A DNA stretch of 64,000 bases from Sipunculus nudus (GCA_026874595.1 CM049316.1:42733695-42797694), one strand, 5' to 3'. Positions 14,172-27,909 are shown, counted from the stretch's first letter. Made by a program: numbers and translations. The notes: generated by a model not told the origin, from the letters alone.

Positions 14172-14216
<45 letters not shown>
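14111..14216. repeat. (AT)n tract organised as a ~100-bp perfect palindrome
   Basis: Two (AT)n arms of 46 and 42 bp flank GAAT-(AT)6-ATTC-like core sequence at 14157-14174. The whole reads nearly the same on both strands and could extrude as a cruciform. Confidence 0.9.
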
Positions 14217-14219
<3 letters not shown>

Positions 14220-14929
14220 TGTGTGTGTATTACTTACATGTTTTTTTTAATTACAATATAATTACTAACATTTTTACCAAACTATATGACGTGAAATGTA
14301 CACAAATGTACCAAACACCTTTAATCGCGGACATATATTTGATTCCACGTAATTTTATCCTTTCTGTAATGAATGCCACCGGGACGGGTGCGGCTTCTTT
14401 TAGTTGTTGATGTGGATTAGATGAAATGACGTCACAGGGTGTCCACAGAGGGGATCCCTAAAGGCGAGGAGGGGGCCACGCGAAATTACGTAAAAAACAC
14501 ACAATATGATGTCAATTACGATCCATTAGGGGAATCGCACACAAGGCCTGATTTTACAGAGGTTTATTTATGAAGTGACTTCCCCAGCAAGCAAAGTGTT
14601 GATTTTGAGGAGGGGGAGGCCGGTCTGACCATGGGAGGGGTTTGGAATCCGGCGCCCCAGCCCGAGTTTCATGCGTCAGTGTTTATAGTAATAAGCATAT
14701 CACTTCCATGCAATATAAATTGATGATAGGATCTCAGGAATCGTTGCCTAACTCCAGGATGGTGCCAGCCGGGATAATCCCGCACGTGCGGGATTTAGAT
14801 AATCCAACCAAGAAATCCCTGTGTGGCAATAAACATATCCAGCAGAGAGTCACTCATTACTCCAACTAAACTAACAGCCGGACGAGATCGCTCAGCGCCA
14901 AGTTATAGCGCGGATTTTTTTGGAGCAGC

Positions 14930-14956
14930 TGAAACAGACACCCTGTGTCTGTTTCA
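14930..14956 (+). other. Perfect 11-bp hairpin, 5-nt loop
   Basis: TGAAACAGACA (14930-14940) and TGTCTGTTTCA (14946-14956) are perfect inverted arms around CCCTG. No gene lies beside it, and I cannot assign a role. Confidence 0.7.
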
Positions 14957-17900
14957 CCCCAATCTACCCTACCCTCGTTCGTAAACAGAAGCTTCTCGCT
15001 GCAGTGCAACTGTTTCATATCTAGTCTATTTATCCTAAAACACTAGTTTGTGTATCTTTATAGCTTTTTCTCATCCCCTTACCCCTACTTACATGTAAGC
15101 TGTGCTATTTGAACCCGGTTCATTTGGGCTCGTATTTCTCTGAGCATTTGGCGAAAAGGCCAAGGGTGTTGGTGAAATAAACAAGTCGTGTTGATTTCAC
15201 CCTTCACGTCGTCCTGCCTGGCTCATTTCACTGAGGAATTGGGGTCTGGTCGGACTCGCCGGTTCGCAATAACGTAAATGCTTATAAAAGCCTCAACAAC
15301 CCTTTGTATTTCTAATGGCCTGTGGGGTGACATAAAGCTTACCCTGTTTATTGCTGAAATATACGTCGCAGGTGGAACATACATCACCCCTGGTTAGACG
15401 CTACAGGTTTCTAAATTCCGTGCCGCCTTCACTATGTCATATATAAGAGAAAATACGAGACACAAAACAGACACCTCGTGTTTTTTTGTTAAATAACTGC
15501 TAACAGAACGTGCGATTTATAGGTTAGTTTATACAAGAACACTGATATAATACAGAGCTCTGGTTATATACAACCAAAATAAACCGCCACTGTGACTAAT
15601 GTGTTGGCGTTATGGAAAGAAAGTATATACATACAACTCTGGTTTATACACCATCATTTACAGCCATGTTCTATATATACTGACCCAATTATGATGGCTG
15701 GCATGTCTTTGTCCATACGTACTTTCCTTTGTCATATAATAATGTTTAAAAATCTTAGTTTTCTTCATCAAATGTAATTATATTCATTATATTACGTTGC
15801 ATTACAATGCCTGATATTGCATAATGTAATATAATATAATATAATAAATATAATATTTTATATATTGTTAGATTAATTATATTTATTATATCAATACATG
15901 TGTAAGTCTATGATCCCTGTCAAATTCAAAATAATAATTTACATATATGGTCGGGATATTGATATATAGGTGTATTAAATATATCAATTTTATCTTGTTC
16001 CTTTTCAGAAAAAAGTTGTACATTCACATTAGGGACAAACCGACACCAATGGACTTGCATGAGACAGATCTGTAATTAAGTTTTTGTAATGCAAATGTGC
16101 ACATTTGAAAGATCATCAACCCCAAAGCTATAGATTTGCAATTAAGCTTACTTGAAGATACTATATCTATAACAGAAATTCCGCCCGGTGCCATATAAAA
16201 TTATAGAGTCGCGCTTTCTGTTTTCTCGGGATCTTAGGGTGGTTGTAATAATTGTATATATAGCATTGGTACCCGTATCGCATTAATTAGTTTTCGTAGA
16301 CAGATCAACATGCAGAAGCATATTGAAATTTAAAAAAAATGTTTGAATAATAGAAACTTAGATATTTATGTAGTCATACTAGTCAAGTCGAGATTTCTTT
16401 ATGCAATGTTTACTGGTTTCTATGTGCACTACATAACTGCTGGAAAATCTAACCGCTGACAAGGAAAAAATACTCCATTGCAAGTGCCATTGTAACTATA
16501 TACCGTTTAAAAAACTGTTCCTAATTTGCTGAGCGTAATATTATGTATAAGATCATGTTCAGCCATACAGACAAAACAGTCCGCATATACATATTACATA
16601 TTGCATAGTATATATATAAAGGTATATACAGAACATGGTCAATCACTGCACCTTTATATATACATTGGCTTATACTCTTATAATATATAGTGATTGGCAG
16701 CTGTCATCTTTTGACAACTTTAAGCATAAACGTTCAATCTTTGTCCAGAATGAGTGAAGATATTATATATTATACAAAATGACCGTGGTAATACTCTATT
16801 AAGCAGTACGTAATGCAACTTCAGGAAGTTTTCCTTACTTGAAATACATTTAGAATAAGAACTAGATATTATGGGATCGCTCAAGATCTGCATTGCATGC
16901 CCGTATATATAAGAGCCTTCAAATCGTCGGGTTGTCATTTTCGACGCCCAAATGCATTGCGAATCAAACAGTAAGGGACAGTACACAGATAAATGTCATT
17001 AACCTCTACACCATGATTTATAATATATGAAACTGAAACTTTTCAACTAATGTAGGCTAATGCATACTCATAGTCATAGGAATTTAAGAAAAAAGCAATG
17101 AAGGTTCGAATGTTCACACATACAGTGTATAATTACCTCCTCCAACGAAGGTCATTTTGTGGAAGGATTAATGGGCCAAAGAAGAAATCCATATTTTTGG
17201 ACGGATCAAAACAAAATAAAAAAAATTAAAATCAAAATGGGGATCTGCAGGATCCAGCCAAAATTATCCTTTTCTGGTTTATTTTCTGATTACTTGTTTC
17301 TCATAACAAATAAAAAAAAAATCAATCCCACCCAATGTTCAATTATAGATCTTCCTTGGTTATGGTCCACTGTCTTGCATAATTTCATTAAGAACTTATT
17401 AATGGATCGGTTAAGAATTTATTTAGATATTTTGTGGACAATCAAGATATACATTCAACAGATGAGGTTTATACTGTTGTTAGTATATATACCTGCATGA
17501 CCGGTTACCTGCATGACCGCGAAAGCGAATCAAGTAGATGTATTGGAGACGATATACAAGCTAACAAAAATCTGTCAGCGGTCCGCTATGCTTTCTCCAA
17601 AACTTTTCTGTGAATTATGATGAAATTATATGGAATGGAGAGCCAAATATTTAGGAAAAAATACCATTTTTTTCGTGTGGTTCAATCATATCTTCGGCCG
17701 GATTTCTTCACGATGGACCACTAAAGTCGACGATACATTCCGCTGTAAATCATGCATTGTCCGGCCTAAAGTGCTGTGCTGACAAGGTGAAGAAAAAAAA
17801 AAGGTATACGTTGGATTTATTATATAAATCAGAGTCTTATACATAAGGGAAGGTGTTAAGATTTATACCAACAACTTCATGAGGACGAAGAGTGATTTTC

Positions 17901-18342
17901 ATGCAAGAATTTCTAATTCAAAGCCGATGAGCCCTTTGACTTAATCATATAGGACCTATTTCGGCTTTTATATACACGCGCTGGTAAACATTGCTCGGAT
18001 CGCGGAAAGAATACACGTGCTTGCATGGTTGTGGAATGACGTCACTCATGAGTGGCGCCCCACGATTATACCCAATAATGACAAAAGAAAATCATAAACA
18101 TCAGTTTGGTGGTGGACAGCCAATAGGGAACCAACAAAAAGAAGTCCAATGAGATCCGGTCCGCTATATACATGCATATACCTGTGTGCTCTATACCTCT
18201 TCAGAACAGATTATACAGTTGCCAGAAAAAAAAATGTTGACGAGTCCGGTTCGGTCTTATATTCGCTTTGTTCCATACGTGCATACATACAAACATAAAC
18301 ATAAAAGACAGACCCGATAGCCTGACCCTCCCCTTCTTTATA

Positions 18343-18411
<69 letters not shown>

Positions 18412-21400
18412 CTTTACCGTTCATCTGATGTGTGTATATATGTGTAAATTAAGAGTAATTATTTCCAACGAAGAATATTTATTAAAAATGAATGTATCTT
18501 TATAAAGTCTCATACGGCTGTGCCAGCATGCGTCCACCCAACCATATAAACAGAATGCCGGGGTCTTCTGCACATATAATTACGTACCTCGTAATGAAAA
18601 CTTGAAAAAATCCTGAAATACCTGGAATTGAGAGTACCAAAGCCAGATGTCATATGTGTATACCTTCTCTCTAAGTCCTGTAAGAAGGCCAAGGACAATG
18701 ATCACATTCACGGAAAAACATATGAAATATATAGCGACATAAAAAGTGGGAGTCATTCCTTATCTGGATTAATGCAAGCTATATATGTTCACTCATATCC
18801 GCGTATATTCTTCTTTATACACTGTAAGTATATTCAATAACAATCACTTATAATTACTTTATTTATTTTTTCGATTTGAAGAGTGGCGGGACAATACGAT
18901 TTTATCAAGCCTATTTAATACGACAGAAGTCAACGTCTTCTGATCGTGTATATCGGAACAAAATCCTTGACAACTTGTAAATATACGTACCCCAGGTCTT
19001 CAGTCCGTTTCCCATTGTGATTACAGCAACACTGAAGAAACGGTTGTAGCGAATATTCTTTTTACCTTTATACAGGATTATGTGCATGTGAGGATGATTT
19101 ATACACCAACTATTTTTTCATAATAAAAGTTAAGATAGCTATACGTTGGCATTGCTTGCGTTAAACCACTTTTATTACTGCTGATATAAACTGTACCTAA
19201 TTGAAAGGTGACCAAATGTTGCCCAGATAAAAATATGTATACAAAAAGAGTGGAGTACATCCATAACATAGATATAAGGCCAAAAAAATAAAAATAAAAG
19301 GTGTGGATTTCAGGCACCGCCCGCGTCAATCTTTAACCTGCGCATCAAAAGTTTTTATTTTGATTTTTATCTTTCAAGTAGATAAATAATACAATTTATG
19401 TAGTGCTTTTACCTGTTTAGCAAAAAAATTTGTTATTTTTATGCTTTTCCCTGATCATATGACATTTTATCGGAGCATTTAAAAAAGGTCAAAAATAAAA
19501 AACCGCCCGCCCGCACCGATTTCTGATAAAAAGTGCCTGAGAACCATACCTTATTTTTTTTGGTCATTAGTTTTGTCCGAATAAAACAAGAACAAGTCAC
19601 TATTCCTCCCATTTCAGCAAATGTTTCTGCGACAGTTCTGACAACTGGTTTTTTTCCGACTTTCTTAATTCGTTTTGCATGTATGGTGAAGGGAATCAAT
19701 ATCTTGAAGTCACACCATGGAAAACCACATGCTTTATAGTCCAAAAAGCTAAAATAAACCAAATTATATATATATAAAAAAAAAAAAACACGCACATAAC
19801 AAACACAATATATTCTCAAAATATAGGCAGTGCTACCAAACGTGTTAGTGCAACACTTGTGTTTATATACAATTTCGTGAAAATCCGCCGAATTATTGCT
19901 AAAAAGGGGCTGCTAGCAGAGAAAACAAGACGGACGGACGGACACCAAAGGACAACAGACGTCAATCGTCCTCAAACGATCAGTTTGCTGAATAAGATCT
20001 AACATAAATTTTCAATTCGTCGATGAAAGGAATTATAATTTTTGAATATATGTTTTGTGGTATAATAAAAACACGCAGTGCATTAATAGCAAAGAAACTC
20101 ATTCTTCATGCAAAGGAATTACATATACATGTATTTGGATAAGAAAAACATATAATAAACAACCAAAGTATGTTTCATATTGAAATATAACAGGTGAGAA
20201 AGACAAATTACACGTATTTTATTCAACCGTTAGTCAATATTGACAACTAATTTGACCCGATGTTACTTATGAGGTGAAAGGGGATTTCTTGTAGGGAAAT
20301 CCTTTCAAAGTCACCGGGTGCAATAAACAGAGTTTTTACGGTAACGATGATTACACAGTGACAAACCGTTGCTTCGACTGTATAAATTTGCAAAATCTCC
20401 CACAATTTCTTTCATATATAACAACTGAAGAAAAGTTTCCCCAGTCTTTACAAGCATAATGCTTTATTTGCGATGTTCTAGGTATAAATTCCGACGTTAC
20501 AATGAAACGAACCCCTGTTAAGAAAACCGACTCACAAAGCAATTTGTATGATATCTTTACCATATGTCTCTCCCACAAAACCTGCGTGTTGAATTTGCGT
20601 TTTTTCTCTGTTTACCGGATCCTAGTCCAAATATTATGAACAAATGTTTCTCCGGTTACATAGTTTCACGTTTGTCACCTATCAAAAGATAGGCCTACTA
20701 AACTTGGCCCCTATCGTTGGGTTTGTCATCTGGTCTCTATTGCGGGTTTCTCATTAACACCGCCGATCTCGCTTTCATCCGCAGGCGTGCCTCCATATTT
20801 TTTCCGGATTTCTAAATATTTAGATGTTTATCTTGTTGTCTTTCACGTCGTGTCTTGATCTGGTCTCAGCTTGTTTTAGGAAGTATAAATTTGTACAATC
20901 TTTATCAGAGGGACCGGTGTTTTTGCTGGATTCATCGCGGCTTGTTTGAGCGGTTAAGTGGCTAGGCTTCATACGGCGTGCAGCACCCCCGGTTTGTACC
21001 CATTTAACTATATCTTACTGGAGACATGTGTCCGTGGTTTATTTTCCGGATTAATGCTAGATACACGTCCCTAATACGTCCCATCCGTACATACACTCAC
21101 ACGCCCGTATCACCACATACTTGATGTAACTGTTAATTTGTGACTGTTAATGAATGGCTATCGAAGTTTAGGGGAAAGTTGTCCAGCGCTTATATGAATT
21201 TTTATATAATTCATCATAAAAAATCAGACATATATCCAGTCCGTTTGCTTTATACCTCTCTTTACAGTTATGTACACTTCAAACAAGCCAACTAGTTAAC
21301 CTTATAATATTTTCACAAACATGTAAAATAATTAGTTTATATGACAGTATATGTGCTTTTATTCTGCAGAATTTGGTTTTAATTACATGTAGGTCACTCT

Positions 21401-21694
21401 CATTTCTTACTTTTACACTGCTACCTTGTGTCTGCATTATTATTATATATATTTGTGCCTATGTTTGTCCACCCATGAAAGATTTATTTATAAAATTATA
21501 TTTCTAATTGTGTTAGCCTCGCCCTCATGTTTATTTGTTTGTATATCGCTGCGTTTCGTACTAACTTTTGTATTAACTCCCGATGAAGATTCTGTAATAA
21601 TATTTGTTTTCGGTAAAATTCAAAATACACATATCTGTAACACATAGGTGTAACCCTGTGTGGCTCACCAGTCAAAACCCTACAGTTGATGTGA
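14957..21694. other. No recognisable gene
   Basis: AT-rich sequence with one TA microsatellite (18346) and scattered A/T runs. ORFs up to 126 aa (19439-19819, minus) show no domain and overlap another ORF on the opposite strand. A weak tRNA-like stretch near 20945-21000 was not convincing. Confidence 0.5.
18346..18409. repeat. (TA)n microsatellite
   Basis: Uninterrupted TA dinucleotide run of about 64 bp. Confidence 0.95.
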
Positions 21695-22744
21695 ATTAAT
21701 GAGGCTGCATGTCCTGGAATAGACGCACAAGGAACAACTAATGTAAGACTGCACGTCCTGCAACAGACCAACAAGGGTAAACTTATGTGAGGCTGGACGT
21801 CCTGTAACAGAACCATAAGGGCAAAGTAATGTGAGACTGCACTCCTGCAACAAGCTCACAAGTGCCAAATAATTTGAGGCGGCACTCCTGCAACAAGCTC
21901 ACAAGTGCCAACTAATGTGAGGCTGCACGTCCTGCAACAGTCGGCCAATTAATGTGTGGCAGCACATCTTGCAACATACCCACATGAACTAACTAATTAA
22001 TGTGAGGCTGCACGTCGTGCAACAAGCCCAAAAGATGAAACTAATTTGAGGCTGCACCTCCTGTAACAGACCCACATGGGCTAACTAATGTGAGGCTGCA
22101 CTTCCTGCAACAGACCCATAAGGGCTAACCAGTATGAGGCTGCACGTTCTGCTACAAACTCACAAGGACCAACTTATGTGAGGCTGCACATCTTGCAACA
22201 TACACCCACATTTGCTAACTAATGCAAGACTGCACGTCCACTAACAGACCCACGAGGGCCAATTAATTTGAGGCTGCACATCCTGCAACAAATTAACAAG
22301 GACCAACTAATGTGAGGCTGCACGTCCTGCAACAGACCCATAAGGGCCAACCAGTATGAGGCTGCACGTTCTGCAACAAACTCACAAGGACCAACTTATG
22401 TGAGGCTGCACATCTTGCCACATACACCCACATGGGCTAATCAATGTAAGACTGCACGTCCACTAACAGACCCACAAGGACCAATTAATGTGTGGCTGCA
22501 CATCTTGCAACATACTCACATGGGCTAACTAATGTGAGGCTGCACTTCCTGCAACAGGCCCAAAATATGAAACTAATGTGAGGCTGCACATCTTGCATCA
22601 AACTCACAAGGACCAACTTAAGTGAGGTTGCACGTCCTGCAACAAACTAACAAGGACCAACTTATGTGAGGCTGCACGTCCTGAAACAGACCCATAAGGG
22701 CCAACTAATGTGAGGCTGCACGTCTTGCATCAAACTCACAGGGA
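21695..22744 (+). repeat. Minisatellite, irregular 44-bp monomer section
   Basis: Tandem monomers of about 44 bp, with consensus start TGTGAGGCTGCACGTCCTGC followed by AACAGACCCATAAGGGCCAACTAA-like text. Variants (CATCTTGC in place of CGTCCTGC; several distal halves) occur without fixed order here. Minus-strand ORFs of 106 and 62 aa (21496-21816, 21680-21868) are translations of the repeat. Confidence 0.9.
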
Positions 22745-24430
22745 CCAAATTATGTAAGGCTGCAAATCTTGTAACATACACCAACATAGGCTAACTATTG
22801 TGAGGCTGCACGTCCTGCATTAGACCTTTAAGGGCCAACTAATGTGAGGCTGCACGTCTTGCAACAGACCCATAAGGGTCAATTAATGTGAGGCTGCACA
22901 TCTTGCATCAAACTCACAAGGACAAACTTAAGTGAGGTTGCGCGTCCTGCAACAAACCAACAAGGGCCAACTTATGTGAGGCTGCACGTCCCGCAACAAA
23001 CTCACAGGGACCAAATTATGTAAGGCTGCACATCTTGCAAAATACACCAACATGGGCTAACTATTGTGAGGCTACACGTCCTGCAACAGACCCATAAGGG
23101 CAACTAATGTGAGTCTGCGTGTCCTGCAACAAACTCACAAGGACCAAATTATGTAAGGCTGCACATCTTGCAACATACACCAACATGGGCTAACTATTGT
23201 TAGGCTACACGTCCTGCAACAAACCAACAAGGGCCAACTTATGTGAGGCTGCACGTCCTGCAACAAACTCACAGGGACCAAATTATGTAAGGCTGCACAT
23301 CTTGCAACATACACCAACATTGGCTGACTATTGTGAGGCTACACGTCCTGCAACAGACCCATAAGGGCAACTAATGTGAGGCTGCACGTCCTGCAACAAA
23401 CTCACAGGGACCAAATTATGTAAGGCTGCACATCTTGCAACATACACCAACATGGGCTTACTATTGTGAGGCTACACGTCCTGCAACAGACCCATAAGGG
23501 CACCTAATGTGAGGCTGCACGTCCTGCAACAGACTCACAGGGACCAAATTAAGTAAGGCTGCACATCTTGCAACATACACCAACATGGGCTAACTATTGT
23601 GAGGCTACACGTCCTGCAACAGACCCATAAGGGCAACTAATGTGAGGCTCCACCTCCTGCAACAAACTCACAGGGACCAAATTATGTAAGGCTGCACATC
23701 TTGTAACATACACCAACATTGGCTCACTATTGTGAGGCTACACGTCCTGCAACAGACCCATAAGGGCAACTAATGTGAGGTTGCACGTCCTGCAACAAAC
23801 TCACAGGGACCAAATTATGTAAGGCTGCACATCTTGCAACATACACCAACATCGGCTTACTATTGTGAGGCTACACGTCCTGCAACAGACCCATAAGGGC
23901 AACTAATGTGAGGTTGCACGTCCTGCAACAAACTCACAGGAACCAAATTATATAAGGCTGCACATCTTGCAACATACACCAACATTGGCTCACTATTGTG
24001 AGGCTACACGTCCTGCAACAGACCCATAAGGGCAACTAATGTGAGGCTGCACGTCCTGCAACAAACTCACAGGGACCAAATTATGTAAGGCTGCACATCT
24101 TGCAACATACACCAACATGGGCTAACTATTGTGAGGCTACACGTCCTGCAACAGACCCATAAGGGCAACTAATGTGAGGCTCCACCTCCTGCAACAAACT
24201 CACAAGGACCAACTTTTGTAAGGCTGCACATCTTGCAACATACACCAACATGGGCTTACTATTGTGAGGCTACACGTCCTGCAACAGACCCATAAGGGCT
24301 ACTAATGTGAGGCTCCACCTCCTGCAACAAACTCACAGGGACCAAATTATGTAAGGCTGCACATCTTGTAACATACACCAACATCGGCTTACTATTGTGA
24401 GGCTACACGTCCTGCAACAGACCCATAAGG
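22745..24430 (+). repeat. Minisatellite, regular 133-bp higher-order repeat of three monomers
   Basis: Three monomer types alternate: A (46 bp, GGCTGCACATCTTGC with ACATACACCAACAT), B (43 bp, GGCTACACGTCCTGC with AGACCCATAAGGG) and C (44 bp, GGCTGCACGTCCTGC with AAACTCACAGGGACC). Type A starts at about 23028, 23161, 23295, 23428, 23561, 23694, 23827, 23960, 24093, 24226 and 24359, so the period is 133 bp with one 134. 133 is not a multiple of 3, so no frame survives from unit to unit; the array is non-coding. Confidence 0.93.
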
Positions 24431-24600
24431 GAAAACTTAAATGAGACTTCAACAGACACACAAGGGCAAATTAATGTCAGATTGCACGTCCTGCAACAGA
24501 TTCACGCCAGCTCAGTTCTTGCATATGATGCGTCCTACAACAGACAGCTATTGAACTATAGTGCTTCACTTGAGGTAACATGCAACAGACACTTTATACA
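24431..24600 (+). repeat. Decayed right edge of the minisatellite
   Basis: Truncated and diverged monomer pieces (GCACGTCCTGCAACAGA near 24484, CTACAACAGACAG, GCAACAGACAC) mark the array end. The 99-aa ORF at 24482-24781 starts inside this edge and shows no domain. Confidence 0.6.
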
Positions 24601-25301
24601 AGTGAGGTGTTATAATATAGAGGCGGAAACCAATCAAGAACATAAACGTGGTCTGTCCTCCAGGCGTCTCATACCTCAAACAATCTTTTTATCAAGATAC
24701 TTTGATATAGGACACATTGGATTGTATGTGGAAAAGTCTTCTTGGCTAAAGGTACACCTTGTATTTCAGTCAAGGATATAAATAACCAGTCATGCAGGGG
24801 AAGGATTTAGATTCCCAACTGGGAGATTCGACGCTATATTATATACTATTAATTATAATAATAATAATTATGATCATCATCATCATCATTATTATTTTAC
24901 ACACACATTAAACGCAGTTTTAGAAAAATGATCCGTATATAAAGGAGCGATTCAATAATTTTTACCATTTTATTTATTCTTTGTCCGATAAACATGAAAG
25001 GAATGTCTAATAAATTGGTATTAACATAAAACCATGTATGTAAACTTCTGAAATCCGTTTGTGGCACATTAAATTTTATTATAATTCATTTTCAAGCTAA
25101 TATATTGATCGTTAAACATTGTCACTTTGAGGACTCGTGTCATGTATTAGATGATTAATGATTATGAGTTGGGACTGTTTATATGTACGTTAATTAAAGG
25201 AATTAAAGCAAGTGGTCATAATTGTTGAAGGTCCGTATACTGCACTCTGTAAAAATATTTTGTGAACGAATTCCTGCGTTTGTAAATCCGTCCTCCCAAT
25301 C

Positions 25302-25354
25302 CCCCCCCCCTCTCTCTCTCTCTCTCTCCCTCTCTCTCTGTCTCTCTCTCTCTC
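25302..25354 (+). repeat. Poly-C followed by (CT)n microsatellite
   Basis: A run of C passes into CT/CCCT repeats. The overlapping short ORFs on both strands are low complexity. Confidence 0.9.
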
Positions 25355-26019
25355 AAACATACTATGCCCTCGCTAACGGATATAAAGCTGCTATAAATAT
25401 GTGAAAGTAATGATGAACACGTTTCATTCAATAAACACAAACAGGAAGGAAATCTATGCTTGGTTTCGCTCCCCTTCCTGGGCATGAGCATTTATCGTGT
25501 GGAGGCGATTGTCCGCTTCGATTGTCCGTAATGAGCTTCTTATGTTTCATCTATTCTTCAAGCATACAAGTTCACATTTGAACTTCCTCTATACCAAATA
25601 CCATAATTAATTAATCACAGTCTAGAATATGTGTCAGTTCTAAGACATCTACTTGACCTAATATAAAAAATTTCTACTTAACTGAGATAATTTTCTGTTC
25701 TGAATATCAAAATTACATGTGTAATATTAAATATACACATGCATAATTAAATACCAGCTTTACTCATTCATAAGCGAACAAAAGTAATTTATCAGTCTTG
25801 ATTCTCATTTGGGTGAGCAGCATGGCATTGTGCCCTAACATGGGGCTATAGGGAGAGGTTTGTGATACCATTACTGTAATTTTCAATAGCAGAAAATCCA
25901 CAGCTGAGAAAATGATATGATTGCTCTCATTTGGCAGTCTCAAATTCTTTGAATTGATTCGAGGCCAGCTAGGTAAATATAGTGTAATTGAAGTCAGCCT
26001 AGGAGTATAGATTAGGATT

Positions 26020-26319
26020 CTGATCTGGGCTGGTCCAGTTTAAAATCAGTCCACCACAGAATTGTTAAGCTAACCGGTCCAGATCAAAATTCTAATCTCG
26101 ACTGGCCCAGTTTTAAATCAGTCCAGACCAGATTTAATTCCTGAAGTCTTCACCAAAGTATTTTAATCTGGACCGGCCCAGATCAAAAGTTTAATCTGGG
26201 CTGGCCCAGTTTAAAACTGGTCTGGCCCAGATTAGAATTTTGATCTGGGCAGGTCTAAATCAAAATTTTGATCTGGGCTGGCCCAGTTTTAAATTGGGCC
26301 AGATTCTAATCTGGGCCTC

Positions 26320-26320
<1 letters not shown>
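26020..26320. repeat. Cluster of short CTGGGC/GCCCAG palindromes
   Basis: CTGGGCTGGCCCAG occurs at 26196-26209 and 26273-26286. Close variants run throughout (CTGGGCTGGTCCAG, ACTGGCCCAG, GACCGGCCCAG), spaced by AT-rich TTTTAAAT/AGATTAGAATTTTGATC phrases. Both strands give the same words. The stretch ends directly in the (TA)n tract at 26323. Confidence 0.7.

Positions 26321-26322
<2 letters not shown>

Positions 26323-26385
<63 letters not shown>
26323..26385. repeat. (AT)n microsatellite
   Basis: Uninterrupted AT run beside the palindrome cluster. Confidence 0.95.
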
Positions 26386-26386
<1 letters not shown>

Positions 26387-26624
26387 TAAGAGTACACGAA
26401 GTTGGATTGCAAATTTATTTAATTATTGGAGAAAAAATCTGTACATGAGTTTATATGTCTTATGATAAGGAAATGCCATATATCTTATATGATTTTATCG
26501 TGCTGAATTTTAGCAGCTGTACACATATATGATATATGAGAGTAACCTCGATGCAAAGTAAAGTGGCATGTTTTAATGCATTCTTAAACTGGATCTACTT
26601 TGCACGGATTGTACAGATAGTTAT

Positions 26625-26745
26625 GAGAACTATTGCGAGTCACTCTCCACAGCTAGGATGGTGGCATACGGTAGTCTGCATGTGTGGTTGGAAGAAACCG
26701 GAGGCCCCGTAAAAAGTCACCGACCTTACATAGGTTTTCACAACC
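26625..26745 (-). repeat. SINE-B fragment (tail part)
   Basis: The run CACTCTCCACAGCTAGGATGG, then ACCGGAGGCCCCG and CACCGACCTTAC, matches the order seen in the copies at 49.6 kb and 33.75 kb. The tRNA-like head is not evident here. Confidence 0.5.
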
Positions 26746-26987
26746 CACAACATTTCCCGCGAGGTATTCATGCAAATGTATTTCGCTTCTTCTACTTATC
26801 ATGCATGGAAATGAATTTTTCTTCCCAAGATAATCACTGAATTTAATTTTAAACGTATTTTGATTTAACGAACCTATATTTGCGAGTCGACTAACAATTT
26901 AACGTGATGAACTATTGATTTATTACCCTAGGGCTGCAAAAAAGACTTAGCTGATGTCTGTTTTAATCGACTGTATATATATGGTAC

Positions 26988-26990
<3 letters not shown>

Positions 26991-27048
<58 letters not shown>
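26991..27048. repeat. (AT)n microsatellite
   Basis: Uninterrupted AT run; it produces a poly-Ile/Tyr ORF on the minus strand. Confidence 0.95.
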
Positions 27049-27052
<4 letters not shown>

Positions 27053-27180
27053 AAGTGTTGTACGAAGGCATATTTAGAAGGCACATTTTAAAATATGTGA
27101 ATTTATAAAATATCATCATTCAATTTGACATAAATTGTATAATTCGTCCGTCTGACGCATTTTATTTAATAATTGTTATA

Positions 27181-27182
<2 letters not shown>

Positions 27183-27237
<55 letters not shown>
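27183..27237. repeat. Compound (CT)n(AT)n microsatellite
   Basis: CT dinucleotides pass directly into AT dinucleotides at about 27218. Confidence 0.95.
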
Positions 27238-27661
27238 CATATATATATGTGTGTGTGTTATCCTATCTGTATCTCTCTCACTCACGTACACTCTAATGCA
27301 ATACAGCAGATGGTACAAAACGATCTTACAAATAATGGTGAAATTCAACAAAATATATTTTTATCAAATTTTATTAAATTGAAATATAAATTAACATATA
27401 TAACTGTAATCTCTATAAATCAATAAATGTACCCTTATTTGTGGCACATTGTCTCAATACATACTATTTGTAGCGGAAATGCCTTTCTAAATTATTCTGT
27501 CTGAAGGCTCTCAGATCTCCCATTCATTGGAGTTTGGCATACAACTAACTATATATGCAGGCATTTAAATGATAAAAAGAAGAGTAGAAGTTGAAAAAAA
27601 AACTGATGCTAAATTTGCATTTCTTTAAGCAGCATATAGTGTTCTGCATAATTTAATTACC

Positions 27662-27669
<8 letters not shown>

Positions 27670-27700
<31 letters not shown>
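27670..27700. repeat. (AT)n microsatellite
   Basis: AT run in the foxL1 3' flank. Confidence 0.9.
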
Positions 27701-27711
<11 letters not shown>

Positions 27712-27783
27712 CACACTTTACGATCCAAGTTAATAAATAATGCTAAGTATTCTCTCTGGACTTGCTTCATATACAAGTGGATT

Positions 27784-27786
<3 letters not shown>

Positions 27787-27849
<63 letters not shown>
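27787..27849. repeat. (AT)n microsatellite
   Basis: AT run in the foxL1 3' flank; it generates a plus-strand poly-Tyr/Ile ORF. Confidence 0.95.
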
Positions 27850-27852
<3 letters not shown>

Positions 27853-27903
27853 CATATAAATTTACTTTCTACAAGAAATAAAAGTCATACAGAACCATAT
27901 AAA

Positions 27904-27909
<6 letters not shown>

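Noticed and set aside
21496-23320. Minus-strand ORFs repeating LLQDVQPHIS-like peptides
   Set aside because: They translate the minisatellite. The 133-bp unit shifts frame every turn, so no protein repeat is maintained.
21680-24510. CRISPR-like regularly repeated array
   Set aside because: Repeats are contiguous with no unique spacers, the unit is 43-46 bp with variants, and the DNA is animal. It is a minisatellite.
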